From contig OU452222.1 in NCBI GenBank assembly GCA_911728455.2, positions 28,596,430 to 28,660,429 of the forward strand: 64,000 nucleotides of DNA, in the 5' to 3' direction. The position numbers and the translations under genes are program-made. The notes beneath the pieces are model-generated. The model saw only the letters and a list, made by a program, of their open reading frames with translations. It had not been told where the DNA came from and made no database searches. Below are positions 24,308-36,873 of this stretch, in pieces (position 1 is the stretch's first letter; each line of letters begins with the position of its first letter). The DNA is from Marthasterias glacialis. Lineage: Eukaryota > Echinodermata > Asteroidea > Forcipulatida > Asteriidae.

Positions 24308-27300
24308 ATGGATGACATGCAAATGGCCATACATGAAACTGAAATATCCAGAGCGTCTGCCCATAGATGGAATCACGGTCAAATATCTGTCAGAAAATCA
24401 CCAGAGAGCTTCAGGAAGTTCCACCGGGCAGAAGTGACTCTTGAACGGCAGATTGGGCTCGGTGGGTGCATCGCTTTCGTAGTTGGTACCGTGGTAGGGT
24501 CAGGAATTTTCATCTCTCCGAAGGGAGTGTTGAAGAACACTGGCAGCGTAGGGCTGGCGCTCATGGTATGGGTCATCTGTGGGATTTTATCGGCCATCGG
24601 GGCCCTCTGCTATGCTGAGCTTGGAACAACCATACCTAAATCAGGTGGGGACTTCACGTACATTCTGGAGAATTTCGGAGCTATTCCGGCATTCCTGCGT
24701 GTCTGGACGAGCCTAGTGGCCGTTGTTTCTGCACAATACGCCGTCGTTGCAGTCACCGGTGTCACCTATGTCTTGAAGCCTATTTTCGGAGACTGCGAGA
24801 TACCTTATTATTTGATTCAGTTTCTGGCTGTCTTATTGTTAGGTAATGTATGTCCTGTGCAAGAGGTTCAATCATGCTTAGACAGCTGATCAAGAACTTT
24901 ACACAGTGGCGTAACCAGACATTTCCATGGGGGGAACAACCGGGACAAAGACAATCTTTATTTATATTTTACTTCACTTATGTTTACCTGGAACAAATAC
25001 TTACATTCTCCTTTACTTTTCAACCAGTAATCGCGCCGCTCAAAAATAACAAATGTTGCTTACTTTGAATATACCTCTTTTCATTCATTCATTTTCCCAG
25101 CTGCAATTTTTTGGTTGAACAGTGTAAGTGTACTGTGGAGTAAGCGAGTCCAGATTATCTTTACAGTTGCAAAAGTTATTGAACTGCTGCTCATCATCGC
25201 ATCAGGATTGTTTCTCATGTGGCAAGGTAAATATTATATTGTATATTCCTCATGGCTTAGAAGTCAACTAAAGGTGATAAAGTTGGGGTAGATGCCAATG
25301 CATGCAATACTTTCAGCTCATGTTACCCTTCTAGCTGTCCCAAGCTGGAACATTTATACTTCCCGATTGCAGTGCGTCATCTACGCGTGTGGGTTGGGGT
25401 CCCGTTCTTGGGCAAGACACTTGACCATACTTAATAATAATAAAGGCACCCTACTACAAGCCTATGTGCTTATTGGGATTGTGCCTCCACAAATATTGTC
25501 TTTTGCACTGTTCAGTATGGAAATAAATGTAATGCTGAAATAAAATGAAACTAGTATCCGAATCAAACAACGTCGTCAAAGATAACATGAAAACATCTTC
25601 AACGGGAAATCAGTACCAAAAAAAGCCCCAACATTGAGTACAGGCTTTTATCATACAATTTTCAGCTCACACCAAGAGAGTCAAAGATCTTGTCAAGTAA
25701 AGCATTTTTTACAGGCAACTTTAAGGCGACGAACTGCATATAGTACATGCTCAGTGAACAGTATACGGTATAGCAAAAGGACTGTTTGCAACCCGTGTCA
25801 AACTATCCCAGCGGGAAATAACGCGAAAAATAACGAGTAGGCCTAGGGGCGCCCGTTTAAACTGCCTTCGTGTAGAACGACCTTCCAGGTATGTATCACA
25901 CTTGCACCCATTGCATGAATCTCACAATGAGGGATTGATGTTACATTGTTTTTTTCTCTCTCTAATTCATGTACAGGTCAAACTGACAACTTGAAGAACG
26001 CCTTCGAGCCAGCAGTGCACGTGGATCCTACCAAGATCCCCTTAGCTGTGTACTCTGGTCTCTTTGCTTATTCGGGATGGTAAAGAGCTTTCTCTCTAAA
26101 CGTTATTTGCCAGAATTGAGTAGCTTTCAGGGTCACGGTGGGACAGACCCGTAGCAGAGTCAGACTTACAGGGAGTTATATATTAACGTGCCTCGGTATG
26201 CGGGTTAGAAACATTTGGAGGATATAGGTTTGGCCCAGGCAGGGTCGCGGTGAGACAGATCTGACAAACCGTAATACAGTCAGCCTGATGACTGGAAATA
26301 TATGTTAACGTGACTCACTATGCAGGTCAGAAACATTTGAAGAATAATGTTTGCGAGACAGACCCGTAGCGGAGTCAGGCTGACCGGGGAATGTTTGTGT
26401 CAACATGACTCAGGATCTTTCATGTGAGTTCTTTCATTCACCATAAACAAATTCCTTTATGATTATTTTTGCAGGCAATTTCTACCATCATTTACAGAAG
26501 AAATAGTGAACCCTTCAAGGTAATGATATAAATATGATTTGTCGGTTGTGCGGCAGAAAAACGTGTGCAATGCAATGGCTACTTTACAAACCAAAACGAA
26601 AAAAAAAGCAAAACAATGTACATTGTACAATGTACATTGCTGTTACATTTTTTTTCTAGAATTACTCTAAATACATTTTTTCCTTTATATTACACCCAAG
26701 TAGATCCTTTTCATTTGATTGGAGGATTGGAGGTCTAGCGGCATTAATTACTTACACCATTTGACGGCGAACGTCATTAAGCGTATATTTTGCATCGTCG
26801 TTATCATAGCAACGCGTACCACATTATGGCGTGTCATGGTCAAGCGCGCTGCTGCAGTCTGGTCTGGACTGAAGTTCTGACGGCTGAACCATCAGAGTGG
26901 ATCCCGCTCGTGACACTTAATATGTCCTTGAGCAAGAAACTTAAACCTAATTGCTTCTTTTAACCCAGATGTAAACATTAACCCCTTTACAGTAGCAAAC
27001 AGTTTGAGGTTGCATGCTTCCCAGGGGGTTGAGAAAGTTTGAGGAATGATCTAAGTATGCCGGATGAACGGGGATAATAATGCGCATTGATCTAGTTACG
27101 AGGATTTTGCAATATAAGAACTCATTTTTAATGTTACTAATTTTTATAATGAATTCTGCAATGATAACTGAAAGAGTATTCTTTTTATTTACAGGAATAT
27201 CCCTCTAGGAATCATAACATCCATGATTTTTGTCACCGGTACGTACCTATTGGTCAACTTGGCATACTTTGTGGTTCTAGATCCTCTGGAGTTACTCTCT

Positions 27301-30300
27301 GCAGAAGCCGTAGCCCTGGTTAGTATTAACGACTTGGCTATAGTTTTTTGGGACTGGTGTTGATATTAAAATTTTAGGCTCTTAATGGTGGAGATAGATG
27401 TTATTATAATACTTACGGGTACACCAATGTAATAAGCTCGTCTAAGAACCAAATATCCCAGGTCAAAATTGACCCGGATTCCGGGCCCATGGCCGGGCCC
27501 GGGGCCTGCCCCATTTTTTGGTCAGTATTGATCCGGAATCTGTTTCAAAATAACCCACAAATGGAACAAACTGACGCAGAAATAGGGTTGAAATCCCATT
27601 TTGTAACCCGTTTCCGGGTCAACCTGACCCAGAAATGAGTCAGGTCCCCATGAGACCCGGAACCCGGGTCAATTCTGACCCGGGGGTCTTTAGAGTGTAG
27701 TGGTAGCTCTGAAAGGAGCTGAGGTTGGGGTTGTTCTCAACGTGTCGAGTAGTGTGTTTCAGTCGTCTTCTGGAGACTGGGTCGCATGGTGTCCTGATCA
27801 CACTAGTCGAATTGCCAACAAACCAACAGGTTCTGTCAGAGCCAACGTTTCTTTCTATGGCCCTTTTCGAAACCACGGCTTCGGCTCCGGATTCGGCTCA
27901 GGCTAGCTTGGCCCCGCGGCTGTTATGACAATTGTGCGTGCTTTGCGGACTCATTAAGAGCTTCAGACGAGAGGACGGACCCTGAAGCCGACTCCAAAGC
28001 CAAAGCCGTGGATTCGAAAAGGGCCTTTGAAATTAATCCACATGGTGTACCCCGACAAAAATATTAACACATTAAGGGTCTCATTCATTACAAAACCTCT
28101 AATCTACATGAAGCATATTAGTCTCTTTGTCGTAATAAATAATCACTTATACGAGAGTAACCTGTCGACATCTAAACTTGTGTCTACGATCAGGGCGTAA
28201 ATGGGAGGGGGAGAGACACACGTGCCCCGGGTGTCGCCTTTTAAGTTTGACATTTTTGTTGTTTTCTGCAGACCTTCAGCTCGCGCGTTCTTGGTAACTG
28301 GGCGCTCGTTATATCAATCGCGGTTCCCTTTTCCTGCATTGGATCCATCAATGGACAGATATTCAGTTTTGCGAGGTGAGTTGTTGCTGCCCTTGCTTTC
28401 GGAAACTGAGTTACAAAAAACGTAAGACGTAGATTCATAAGGATTTTTCGTTATTCAATGATACTGAAACAAGTCACTGGTTTTGTTTCGTGTTATTTTT
28501 TTCCCTTTCGGAGTTATGGATGTACATTCATCATCAGGCTTTGTTAATCCATTGTTGGACAAAGCCATCCTCAAGCAATTTCCATTCTCTGTTCCTTTTT
28601 GCCATTCTAAGCCATGTTGTTGTGTTAATGTATGTTTAGATTTCGTCTCTCCATCTTCTCTTCTGTATCCCTCTGCTTCTTTTTCCATTTCTAGGTTGTC
28701 ATTCAGTTAGTCTCTTGGTCCACCTGTTGTCATCTCTTCATTGACAAGTGTCCAGCCCATCTCAATTCTATTTCCTTGATCTTTGCCATGATGTCTTTGA
28801 TCCTAGTTTTTTGCCCTTAAAAGTTTGTATGTCTGACTTTGTCGTGTAGAGTTACTCTGAGGTATACATTGACAAGAGTCAAAGACTACCCCGGTTACGT
28901 AACGTCTATTGGGATCTATCAGAAGAGATGGATTGGACGTTCATAATTCAACCTAAAAAAACTATTATTTTAATGAACCAACATTTATTTGAGCAATATG
29001 CCAGGATTTTGACCAGGCTGATCCAACCTGATAATCTGGGCTGGAAGTTACCCCTATGCTTGACGGTGAGTTGCCCTTGAGGCGGGTTGCCCTTCAGCCG
29101 GGCGGGGAGTTGCTACTCAGCCGGGCGGGAATTGAGGCAAAATCAGCTTCGGAATAGGACCTCCCAAAATTACCTTCCCCCCAAAAAGGGGAAAACCAAT
29201 ACATTAAACATCACTCTACTTAAAATGGTATGTTTAAGCGATGTCTATCTGAATTACATAGTTAGTAAAACTTAACTTTTTACTAGAGTGCCTAAATAAA
29301 TATGAACACTTGAGGCTTTGTGAGTTTTAGCTTCGGATGGACTTAGTCAGAATTTGGCAGTGCAGATTGTCATGAGGTAAACAATTATGATTTACACTGA
29401 TGTATCTTCCAGGATTTTGATGGTATCATCACGTGAGCACTGTATGCCTCGTATATTGGGAATGATCCATGTGCATAACAAGACGCCTCTTCCTGCAGCA
29501 ATAGCAACCGTAAATATTTTTATTCTATTTTTTCAATAATTTTGAGACCAAAAGTAGCAAGTTAATTTCTCTGTTTGCTATTGTTTTTGTTTTGTTTGTT
29601 TGTTGTTTGTGTTTGTTGGGTTGCTTGTGTGTCTGTTTTTGTTTTTGTTTGTTTGTTTGTTTGTTTGTTTGTTTTTTGGGGGGGACAAACTATGGAACTT
29701 TCTTCTATCCTTTCTGCCTGTAGAGATCCCCTCCCTCTCCCGGTGAGGGAGGGTAATTTTCTACCGTTGAGGAAAAGACCTCAAGTTTTGCTCTGCTCAC
29801 GCCAAGACAGCATAATAATGTATTCATCTCATGACAGACGGTCCAACTGGAATACACGTGTATGCTCCCAGCACACCCACGAAAATTCTAACGAGGAAAC
29901 TTTGTATACAAGAAAACACACACATTCTTCACTCCACCTTCCCAAACATCACACCAAGCTCCAAGTAAAGCACTGTGTGCATGTTTGACCATATGCTCCG
30001 AGGACATTTTTCAAAAGGGACAATAGGTCCTCACTAGTCAGTTCTTTGTTTTCATGGGTCCTCGGACGCCATTTGTGTACAAAACCAATGGAGATTGCTT
30101 CAGTACAGGAACAATAGAATTAGCAATAAAAGTCCTCGGACATAATGGTGATGCACGAAGTTTTGCGCTCGGTGTTTGACACAGGTGCTCCAGAGTTCGA
30201 GTCCATAAAGCGTAAAGCTTAAAACTTTGTTATCCATCCTTGGTGAGAAGTTGTTTGCTTTCTGAGTATTAAGCCCACGGATTTGCTGAAATAGATAAGC

Positions 30301-33300
30301 TCCGTGGATCTTTTGCTTCAGCACCTCAACCCACCCATCCCTTACACCCTTTCTCCGGGACATGAAAAGGTGCATGCACAAACTCAAAGTTAACATACAT
30401 TGGTCATCGTTAAGGCTTTCTTTAAACATTTTGTCATATTTATATTTTACGTTTCCACTCTTTACTTTACGGTCAAATAACAATTACACAATCAATATCT
30501 CTAATTGTTGATTCAATATTGTTGTAATTTTAGTTTCCCATAGCAGTGGCAATGTTGATGAGCAGAAACATTCAGCAACTCATTGATTACATGAGCTTCA
30601 CCACGTGGCTGCTAGTCTCCGTCGCAGTCGCTGTTATACCTTACTCAAGATGGAAATATCCTGATTTGCACAGACCATTCAAGGTGACGATTGAAAGTGT
30701 TTTGCCAAAGCAGTTTTTTGATACCGAACATTCCATTGCTTATTCATACCTTATTATTTTATTTGTTTCAAATCTTGAAAACATTTATTAAGATTATTCC
30801 TTTGTTAATTGACTCAGAAACTAGTTTGAGCTCCAGTAATTTGACGAAACATTTTCACGAGTTCGGTTGTGCAGCGCTGACGTAGCTGTTCCGACCAAAC
30901 CGTAACCTAGTTGATTGGCTCGGTTAGGCTTGGTCTCAAGATTGCGGATTCAACAAACCAACCAAAAGTGTCCGTTGACTTTATTATAAAATGACTAACG
31001 CTAAAGCATACAATCTAATCCAATAGTGTTGTTACAATTTTAATAGAATATATAATCGGTGTTCATCGAAAAACGTTGTTTTTTTTTAAATTAGTATCAA
31101 TCTGAAAGCTTACTGGTTATGAAGTTCATATCAGCACCACCAAATCTGTCAAAACCGAGAAAACAGAATCTGAGGAACACGATTTTCGTTTTGATTGTAA
31201 CAATCGAAAATAAAGACAATGTGTTTACACTCTAAAAATGTGCACGGTTTTTCATTATTTTCTCCTGACTCAGTCTACGGATTGAGCCCAAATTTTCACC
31301 GTTTTTTTAATTTTTTTTTAAGTATATATTGATACACACAAAGTAAGCACACTGCACTATCAGCTTATCCTATATTGTACCTTTAAAGATCAAGTTCCGT
31401 TTAGTTCCATAAAAGATGTAGAATTTTGCCGGGAGAATAGTGATTTTCAAGAGATACCCACGTTCTGTTTCGGGTTACTGAACCGTTTTCGCACAGTTCT
31501 TTAGGTCTGTAAAATTTATGGCAGAAACTTATTTTTAGTCGGGGTCGTCAATGCTTTTTATTAAGTTGTCATTAGCTCAGACACAAAACAGGATGTTTCG
31601 TCCTACTTCTAATCATTCTTCTATGGATGAAAATAACATTTTGCCGAAAAGGGCCGGTTGATGAAAACCGTGTAGGCGGATTATACAATGAGGTCTAAAT
31701 CATCGTTCCTGGTTTTATAGTAAACGATGTCCAACAATGACACTTCGGGTAAACATTGTATAAACAAACTAAAGATCCGGTTCGATTATCAGTTTGTCAT
31801 GGGTCAGAGTTCAACTTCCTTCCAATTCCCTCTGAATGTTTAAGAGTCAATATAAAACCCTGACAATTTGTGTCAACCCCAGTCATCTTCAAAGTTTTTG
31901 GTTCATTTTGGTTTACCAAGATTTTTTACAAAGTCACACACATTCCCTGAGAACAATTTAACAATTTATGTGCATACTAAATAATGTTTAACAATTGATA
32001 TGCATACAAAATAAAGTACTTCAGTTATTGATCTTTTGAGTGAGTGACTGCACTGGATGGTTAATTGATATTATTGATTAATTTATAAATTGATAATTTT
32101 TATTGACAAAATTGGTCAGTCTGATGTTATGACTATATAATGCGTTCATTTTTGATAGATCGAACAAAAACATGACTGTGGTTTTACTAATAATCATTTA
32201 ATTGATTAGTCGATCCATTAATTGATTTATCGATTGGTTAATTTTGGTTACTTTCAGGTTCCCATCATTCTCCCGATCATCTTCATCACATGCGCGTTGT
32301 TCGTCGTTGCAGTTTCGCTGTACTCGTCCCCGAAGGACAGCGGTTTTGGTTTCGTCATTTCACTCTCTGGGATACCATTCTACTACATCCTCGTCAAATG
32401 GCAGTCCAAACCGGCATGGTTTCTTAAAGCGATGGGTACGAAGTTTGTTTATTTTTGTTTATTTTTAGACTATTCCTTTGTGTTGCCGATAAGTTTGTCG
32501 GTATTTTCACACGGCACATTGCCAGCCAGCTCCTATCAAGGAAGTTTGTCTAACTTCCAGGTTTCAAAATGGCGCCACACCGGCTGTTTTATTTCACTGC
32601 GGGTTATCAACACATTCATTTGCGATCTAATTGTTTTTATAAGTGTAATACTAGCGTTGTTATTTGCTAATCGGCCATTTGGTGGGCTTTGGCGGTGTTA
32701 TGTGCGATGGACTTTGCACGTCTGATCATCTAACTGGATCAAACCGCACGTTACTATTTAGCTTCAAATATTTATACTGCCCTCTAGGGCTGAAAAACGA
32801 CAACAATAAAAATATATCGTTTCGTTCATGGTCCATGGATTTTAGTCAATGTTTTTTGCTCGTGTAAACAACATCATAGTCACAGTAATAAAAGCAATAT
32901 AGCATGCATAGGATATGTCGAGTTTTTTTTTTAATCATCTATTAAACTGATATTAATTTGGTAGCGTATTTCCTTTTTCCATAATTAATATTCACGCCAA
33001 CAGACAGGCCACTGTACCGACCCAGTTTGAGTCACTTCAACTTTAAACCTCACTGAAACCAAGCTGATTCTAAACCCTACACTTGGAGATGACCTTTATT
33101 TATCATATCAAGCAATAAACCACAATGGAAACTGATTGGGTACATTTTTAAAATCAATTTTGGGTTGATCAAAGAAAAATTGACTGAAGCGGGATTTGAA
33201 CCTGCGACCTTTATTTATTTTTGTACTTCTTTCTTCGTTTCTTTTTGTTTTGTTTTTAACGGCAGATTCAATGACGTGTTTCATGCAGAGATTTCTCCTT

Positions 33301-33330
33301 GTAGCTCCAGAGGAAAAGAATATAGATTAA
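24308..33330 (+). CDS. SLC7A11-like: Transporter C: xCT-like SLC7 light chain with altered substrate-site residues, 508 aa, 10 exons
   Basis: Exons: 24308-24842, 25101-25226, 25977-26079, 26475-26519, 27195-27318, 28272-28375, 29413-29509, 30534-30683, 32258-32435, 33266-33330 (1527 nt). The open frame runs upstream to 24254, but only through a GTG; the first ATG is 24308 in good context (ATCATGG). Family motifs are intact: [29 protein letters not shown], the disulfide cysteine C163, SCIG in TM8 and MTCFMQRFL at the C-terminus. Two of the three basic residues that bind acidic substrate in xCT are missing: V140 replaces the TM3 Arg and T402 replaces the TM10 Arg; K203 remains. The loop after TM8 reads SREHCMP instead of SREG. 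I infer a functional transporter (no breaks, clean splice sites) with changed specificity, perhaps neutral amino acids. No AATAAA lies near the stop; ATTAAA at 33468 is possible. Confidence 0.92.
25385..25530 (+). mobile_element. SINE-like fragment (intron 2 of gene C)
   Basis: The phrase GTTCTTGGGCAAGACACTTGACC resembles the core of the repeats at 26870-27035 and 43875-44062 (gtccttgagcaagacgctta). The rest is divergent. Confidence 0.35.
26128..26413 (+). repeat. About 110-bp tandem repeat, 2.5 copies (intron 3 of gene C)
   Basis: Three starts of a unit containing GAGACAGACCCGTAGCAGAG, cagcctga, ttaacgtgactc and gcaggtcagaaacatttg, at about 26131, 26243 and 26349. Non-coding. Confidence 0.7.
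26870..27035 (+). mobile_element. tRNA-derived SINE-like repeat, family 2, copy 1 (intron 4 of gene C)
   Basis: Shares GTGGATCC, CGTGACACT, GTCCTTGAGCAAG, ACCCAGxTGTAAA and GAGGTTGCATGCTT with 43875-44062. The head region ggatcccgctcgtgaca resembles a worn B-box. No open frame. Confidence 0.5.
27455..27699. mobile_element. MITE-like GGGTCA-rich palindromic repeat (intron 5 of gene C)
   Basis: Alternating ccgggtca and tgacccgg blocks end in GGGGGTCTTTAGAGTGTA, the mirror of the left end of 2368-2520. The centre has gggcccatggccgggcccgg, an almost perfect GC palindrome. Confidence 0.6.
27859..28025. mobile_element. MITE with GGCCCTTTTCGAA ends (intron 5 of gene C)
   Basis: The left end GGCCCTTTTCGAAACCACGG and the right end, whose reverse complement starts GGCCCTTTTCGAATCCACGG, form an inverted repeat about 35 bp long including the cggcttcggctcc stretch. 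167 bp, no ORF. Half-copies lie near 10343-10440, 35095-35165 and 43455-43565. Confidence 0.75.
29575..29680 (+). repeat. (TTTG)n microsatellite
   Basis: About 100 bp of TTTG/TTTTG repeats in intron 7 of gene C. It translates to Cys/Val/Phe-rich spurious frames. Confidence 0.85.
29980..30158 (+). repeat. 179-bp duplicated segment, copy 2 (intron 7 of gene C)
   Basis: Gap-free match to 9939-10117 with five mismatches by eye. Same orientation relative to the transporter genes, but in intron 7 instead of intron 2, so it was not inherited with the array duplication. Confidence 0.85.
31088..31390 (+). repeat. Dispersed 300-380 bp repeat, copy 1 (intron 8 of gene C)
   Basis: Shares TCTGAAAGCTTACTG, GAAGTTCATA, GATTGTAACAATCGAAA, GGATTGAGCCCAAATTTTCAC and the closing TATCCTATATTGTACC with 40500-40880, and in reverse orientation with 54795-55110. 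Shorter pieces lie near 49600-49690, 50480-50530 and 61325-61400. Class unknown. Confidence 0.65.
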
Positions 33331-35280
33331 AGACGTCCGCGTTTGTGTATCCGAGAAAAACCGAGGTTATGGATACAAACTTACATCAAGTCAAAGAGTC
33401 ACGATGCAGATTTGCTTTTTTATAACTATGACTAAGCTGAACGACTGGGTAAGGGAGGAGGTCGCAGATTAAAGAAGTGAGACTTGCCCCTATCGCAGAT
33501 AGGCCTACTTCTTGTGTTTATACTTTATTTTGTAACTCAGAATTTCTGCTTTTAATTAATGTTAATAGGTCGAAGCATTGGTCGAAGTTGCTTGATTCGG
33601 TCCGCTTTCAGGTTTTTTTGGACTGCCCCCCAAAACTGCATATAAAATATACCATTGTGATCAATCATATAGGCCTACCATGTGATGGTAGCATATTGCT
33701 AAGCATTTGTGAATATGTAATTTGTGTGATTTTTATTATTCATAAATACCTGTGACCGTTTATCCATTCTGATTGGTCGAGAGGAGGTCACGTGGCGTTG
33801 TTTAAACGCGCAGCATAGACAAGGTAAAATAGTTTTTAAAGACTGAGTAAATCAAGTCAAAAGAGGGCGCTATCAGACGATTGCGCAGAGCGCACAAACT
33901 TCACGGCCCAGATTATATTTGTGTGGTTCCCCGACCAAAAATTCCCTGACGACTCTTGATAAAAATCTTAGGTCAGGGATCATTCAAAGCTAAACATAGA
34001 TTAAGACGCAACATATAGGCCCTATAAATAATCATTACTTGTCACCAACGGTGGGCGATGTCATTGGATAAAAAACGGACCGCTGATGATGGGCTTTGTT
34101 TACTTTCAAAAAAGCCTGGGATATAATCAGTTTGTAAAAATGTTACAAATATATTCAAATATTGTTTTGAATTTATTTTGGGAAAAAAAGAAAAGAAAAA
34201 CGATATTGAGATGTGTCTGCAATTTTTTTGAATTTATCAATAAAAGAAATGACCGACCATCAACGACACTGTCCGAATGTTGACGACGAAGTCGGAGCAT
34301 TTCGGATATTTTCGGAAAAGGAGGAATTCCTTCTTTTTTGTCACGTGACATTTTGGTGATACCGGACCCTTAAATCGACAGAGAATAGTCGGAGATTTTG
34401 GGGTCTGGGAACCAGACTAAGTTTAGATTGGTAGCGCGCAAAAATTTGGCTCGCGCAAGTTTGAAACTTGCGCAGCGCCAGAAACTCAGCATGGCTTGGA
34501 GGTGAGCTGCTGAGTAACTATCAGATTTCAACTTTTTCAACGGTTAATGGTTTTTAGATGTTTTTAACATCAGAAAGATATTTACAATTGGGAATAAAAG
34601 TGTGTTGAATCGGGTTTCAACAAGTTGTTTAAACACGGTGAGGCCTGGTTCAATTTTATCTCGATTTCGTTTCTGTGAAATTATAAAAAAAAAACTATTC
34701 ACTATACTTTTATTCCCTTATAGTAATCTGTACAGGCTTACATATATCAAAATACATTCCATTAACGAAGGAACATCATTTTTGTAATCAACCAAATGAA
34801 ATAACTTGTATAAAGAAGTGCACAAAACAAAAGTGCAGCGCCGTATTTAGAACAATTTTAACGTCAACTTTGATTACCTGTATATTATATGCTAAAATTG
34901 CATATCGACGGCGCAAATGTAAGTTGCCACACTTTTTGGACCTTTCTCGCAGTGGTGTCACCGTTTGTGTTCACAACAATGTAACAATTCTGGAAGGGGA
35001 ATTAGTCTGATGCCCTTCTCAGAAACGAGGTTCAGCATTTTATATTGCAATAGTGTGTATAGGTAATGTGAGGCAGGAAAGTGACTAACTGTGGATCTTT
35101 TCGAAACCGAGGCTAAGCCCCCGGGTCCGACTGTAAGGCTCCGTCGGTGATACTGAAATCATGGGCTAGAGGGAGTTCAATAATATGGAGCTATCAAGGA
35201 TTCAATGCCAAAGTAGCGTAGTTTCGATAACAGCCATCATTCGAGCTCTTATTAGTCAGGTATCTCCAAGCATTGTAAAG

Positions 35281-35413
35281 GCCGTGTCCGAATTGGTGGC
35301 TATGGCTGCGGCTGCGGCTGGATCGCTGCGTCGCCATGCATTGAAGTATAGGACGTCCATAGCAACACCCTTAGCAACAGTCGTAGCCGTAGCCGCTAAT
35401 TCTGATACAGCCT
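35281..35413. mobile_element. MITE with GTCCGAATT..GGCTA ends, intact copy
   Basis: The left end GTGTCCGAATTGGTGGCTAT and the right end, read in reverse as CTGTATCAGAATTAGCGGCT, form an imperfect inverted repeat followed by ggctgcggctgc / ggctacggctac. The centre reads GGATCGCTGCGTCGCCATGC. A second copy, split by another element, lies at 63702-64000. Confidence 0.65.
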
Positions 35414-36502
35414 AAAACAAATTCTATTTTGTGTTTGACGTCCCTATTTTAGTTTCTAAATCTATGTTATTATGTACAAGCTTGTACTGAAAAGACCGTG
35501 TACGTCTTTAACTTGTCAAGGAAACAAAATCATGCATTTATAACGGATCCAAATGTTCAAATACACGCGAGACCCGCACAGTTTATGCGGTAATGTCAAC
35601 TGTACATAGAAGCTTTATTATATTATGTAGCCCTATCTATTATTACTTGCTGGTCCTAACTACTGTATTCAACTGCACGCGTTGTGCATGGTGGCGTAAC
35701 ACTGTACACTGAACTAACGTTGTACACTATGTATACTTGTAAATGCATTTGCTGGCTGACACAGTGTATCTATCATTCAAGACTTCAGTGGATTACATTG
35801 AATGGTCAGACAGTAGGAGGGTTGACTGTGTATAGGGTTTATAATATGCATTCACCACATGATATAATATCGCAGGCTGGCATAGTGCATCCATCATCAT
35901 TCATTGCTGCGCCCTCATTTGACACGAATGAGCAAGCTTATTTTGAAAAAAAAATCCATCCACAACATTTTGATCTTCCCATCAAAGCGCCAGTCCAACC
36001 TGTAACTTGGGATTAATTTCATATAACTGTTAAGTACAAAAGTGTGCTTAGCAAGGACAGTTCTTGCTTAGCAGAAAAAAGTTACCAAAGCAATTCGTAT
36101 ATATATATATTTTTTTAACCAAATTCCGAAATCTACTCCGCGGTAGTAGAATAATAAACAGGACAAGTTCTCACAAGAACAACCAATTGCAAAGTAGATA
36201 AAATCACATGGTGTTACCGCAGACCAAGTTATACATAAATCTTGTGGTGGGAATTTTCTGCTAAACAGCCTTATGAATTTATGCCCCGGTTCAAACTGCC
36301 TTGGAACGTAGACGTCATCAGCAGTTTGTTCTTATAACATGATTTCCTACATCCGTTATGCAGAATGAGTATCGATCCCCCCAAAAACAATTACAATGCA
36401 GACTAAGTAAAGGATGGATAATTAATGGCAAAAGGCTTGTTAGTGTAAATCCGACAGCTCACTGATATTATAGCAGATAAATATTTCTGTATTCTGAAAT
36501 AC

Positions 36503-36510
36503 TATAAAAG
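36503..36510 (+). promoter_or_regulatory. Candidate TATA box of transporter D
   Basis: TATAAAAG lies 364 bp before the ATG of gene D. It is a good match to a TATA box, but no initiator or transcript evidence is available. Confidence 0.3.
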
Positions 36511-36873
36511 TCAAGAAAGAAGCATTTGAAGACTGTCGCTTCGCCATTTTGTTATTTGAACTAAAATGTGTTAACAGGAAAGTGTTGTCATGGAAAACTA
36601 ATCAAAGACTATACCATCACTGTATTAACCGATGTTTTTGCACTATACACATTATATATAATAACTGTAAATATGCAGTACACTTCTTGAAATAATAACC
36701 GTATGCTTGAACCTTGTACTGTGTGTACATTTATTGATATTAAAACTACAATGACTCTATTGGCTGATCAGAACTGATATAGGTTAGTGGGAAGTTTGGA
36801 GGTGAACTCCACTTCTGATCCAGTTCACCAATTATATCTGCAACTTCCCATTGCTTGCGTATTCTAGACAACT

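Larger units (their letters stand above)
33331..36873. other. Intergenic C-D, 3.5 kb
   Basis: Holds the presumed 3' UTR of gene C, an unexplained GC-richer stretch around 33770-34480, a MITE at 35281-35413 and a TATA-like motif at 36503. Reading frames at 35185-35415 and 35684-36016 are repeat-derived or featureless; no gene is supported. Confidence 0.55.

Noticed and set aside
35185-35415. Ala-rich 76-codon frame
   Set aside because: It lies across a MITE whose ggctgcggctgc repeats give the poly-Ala run.
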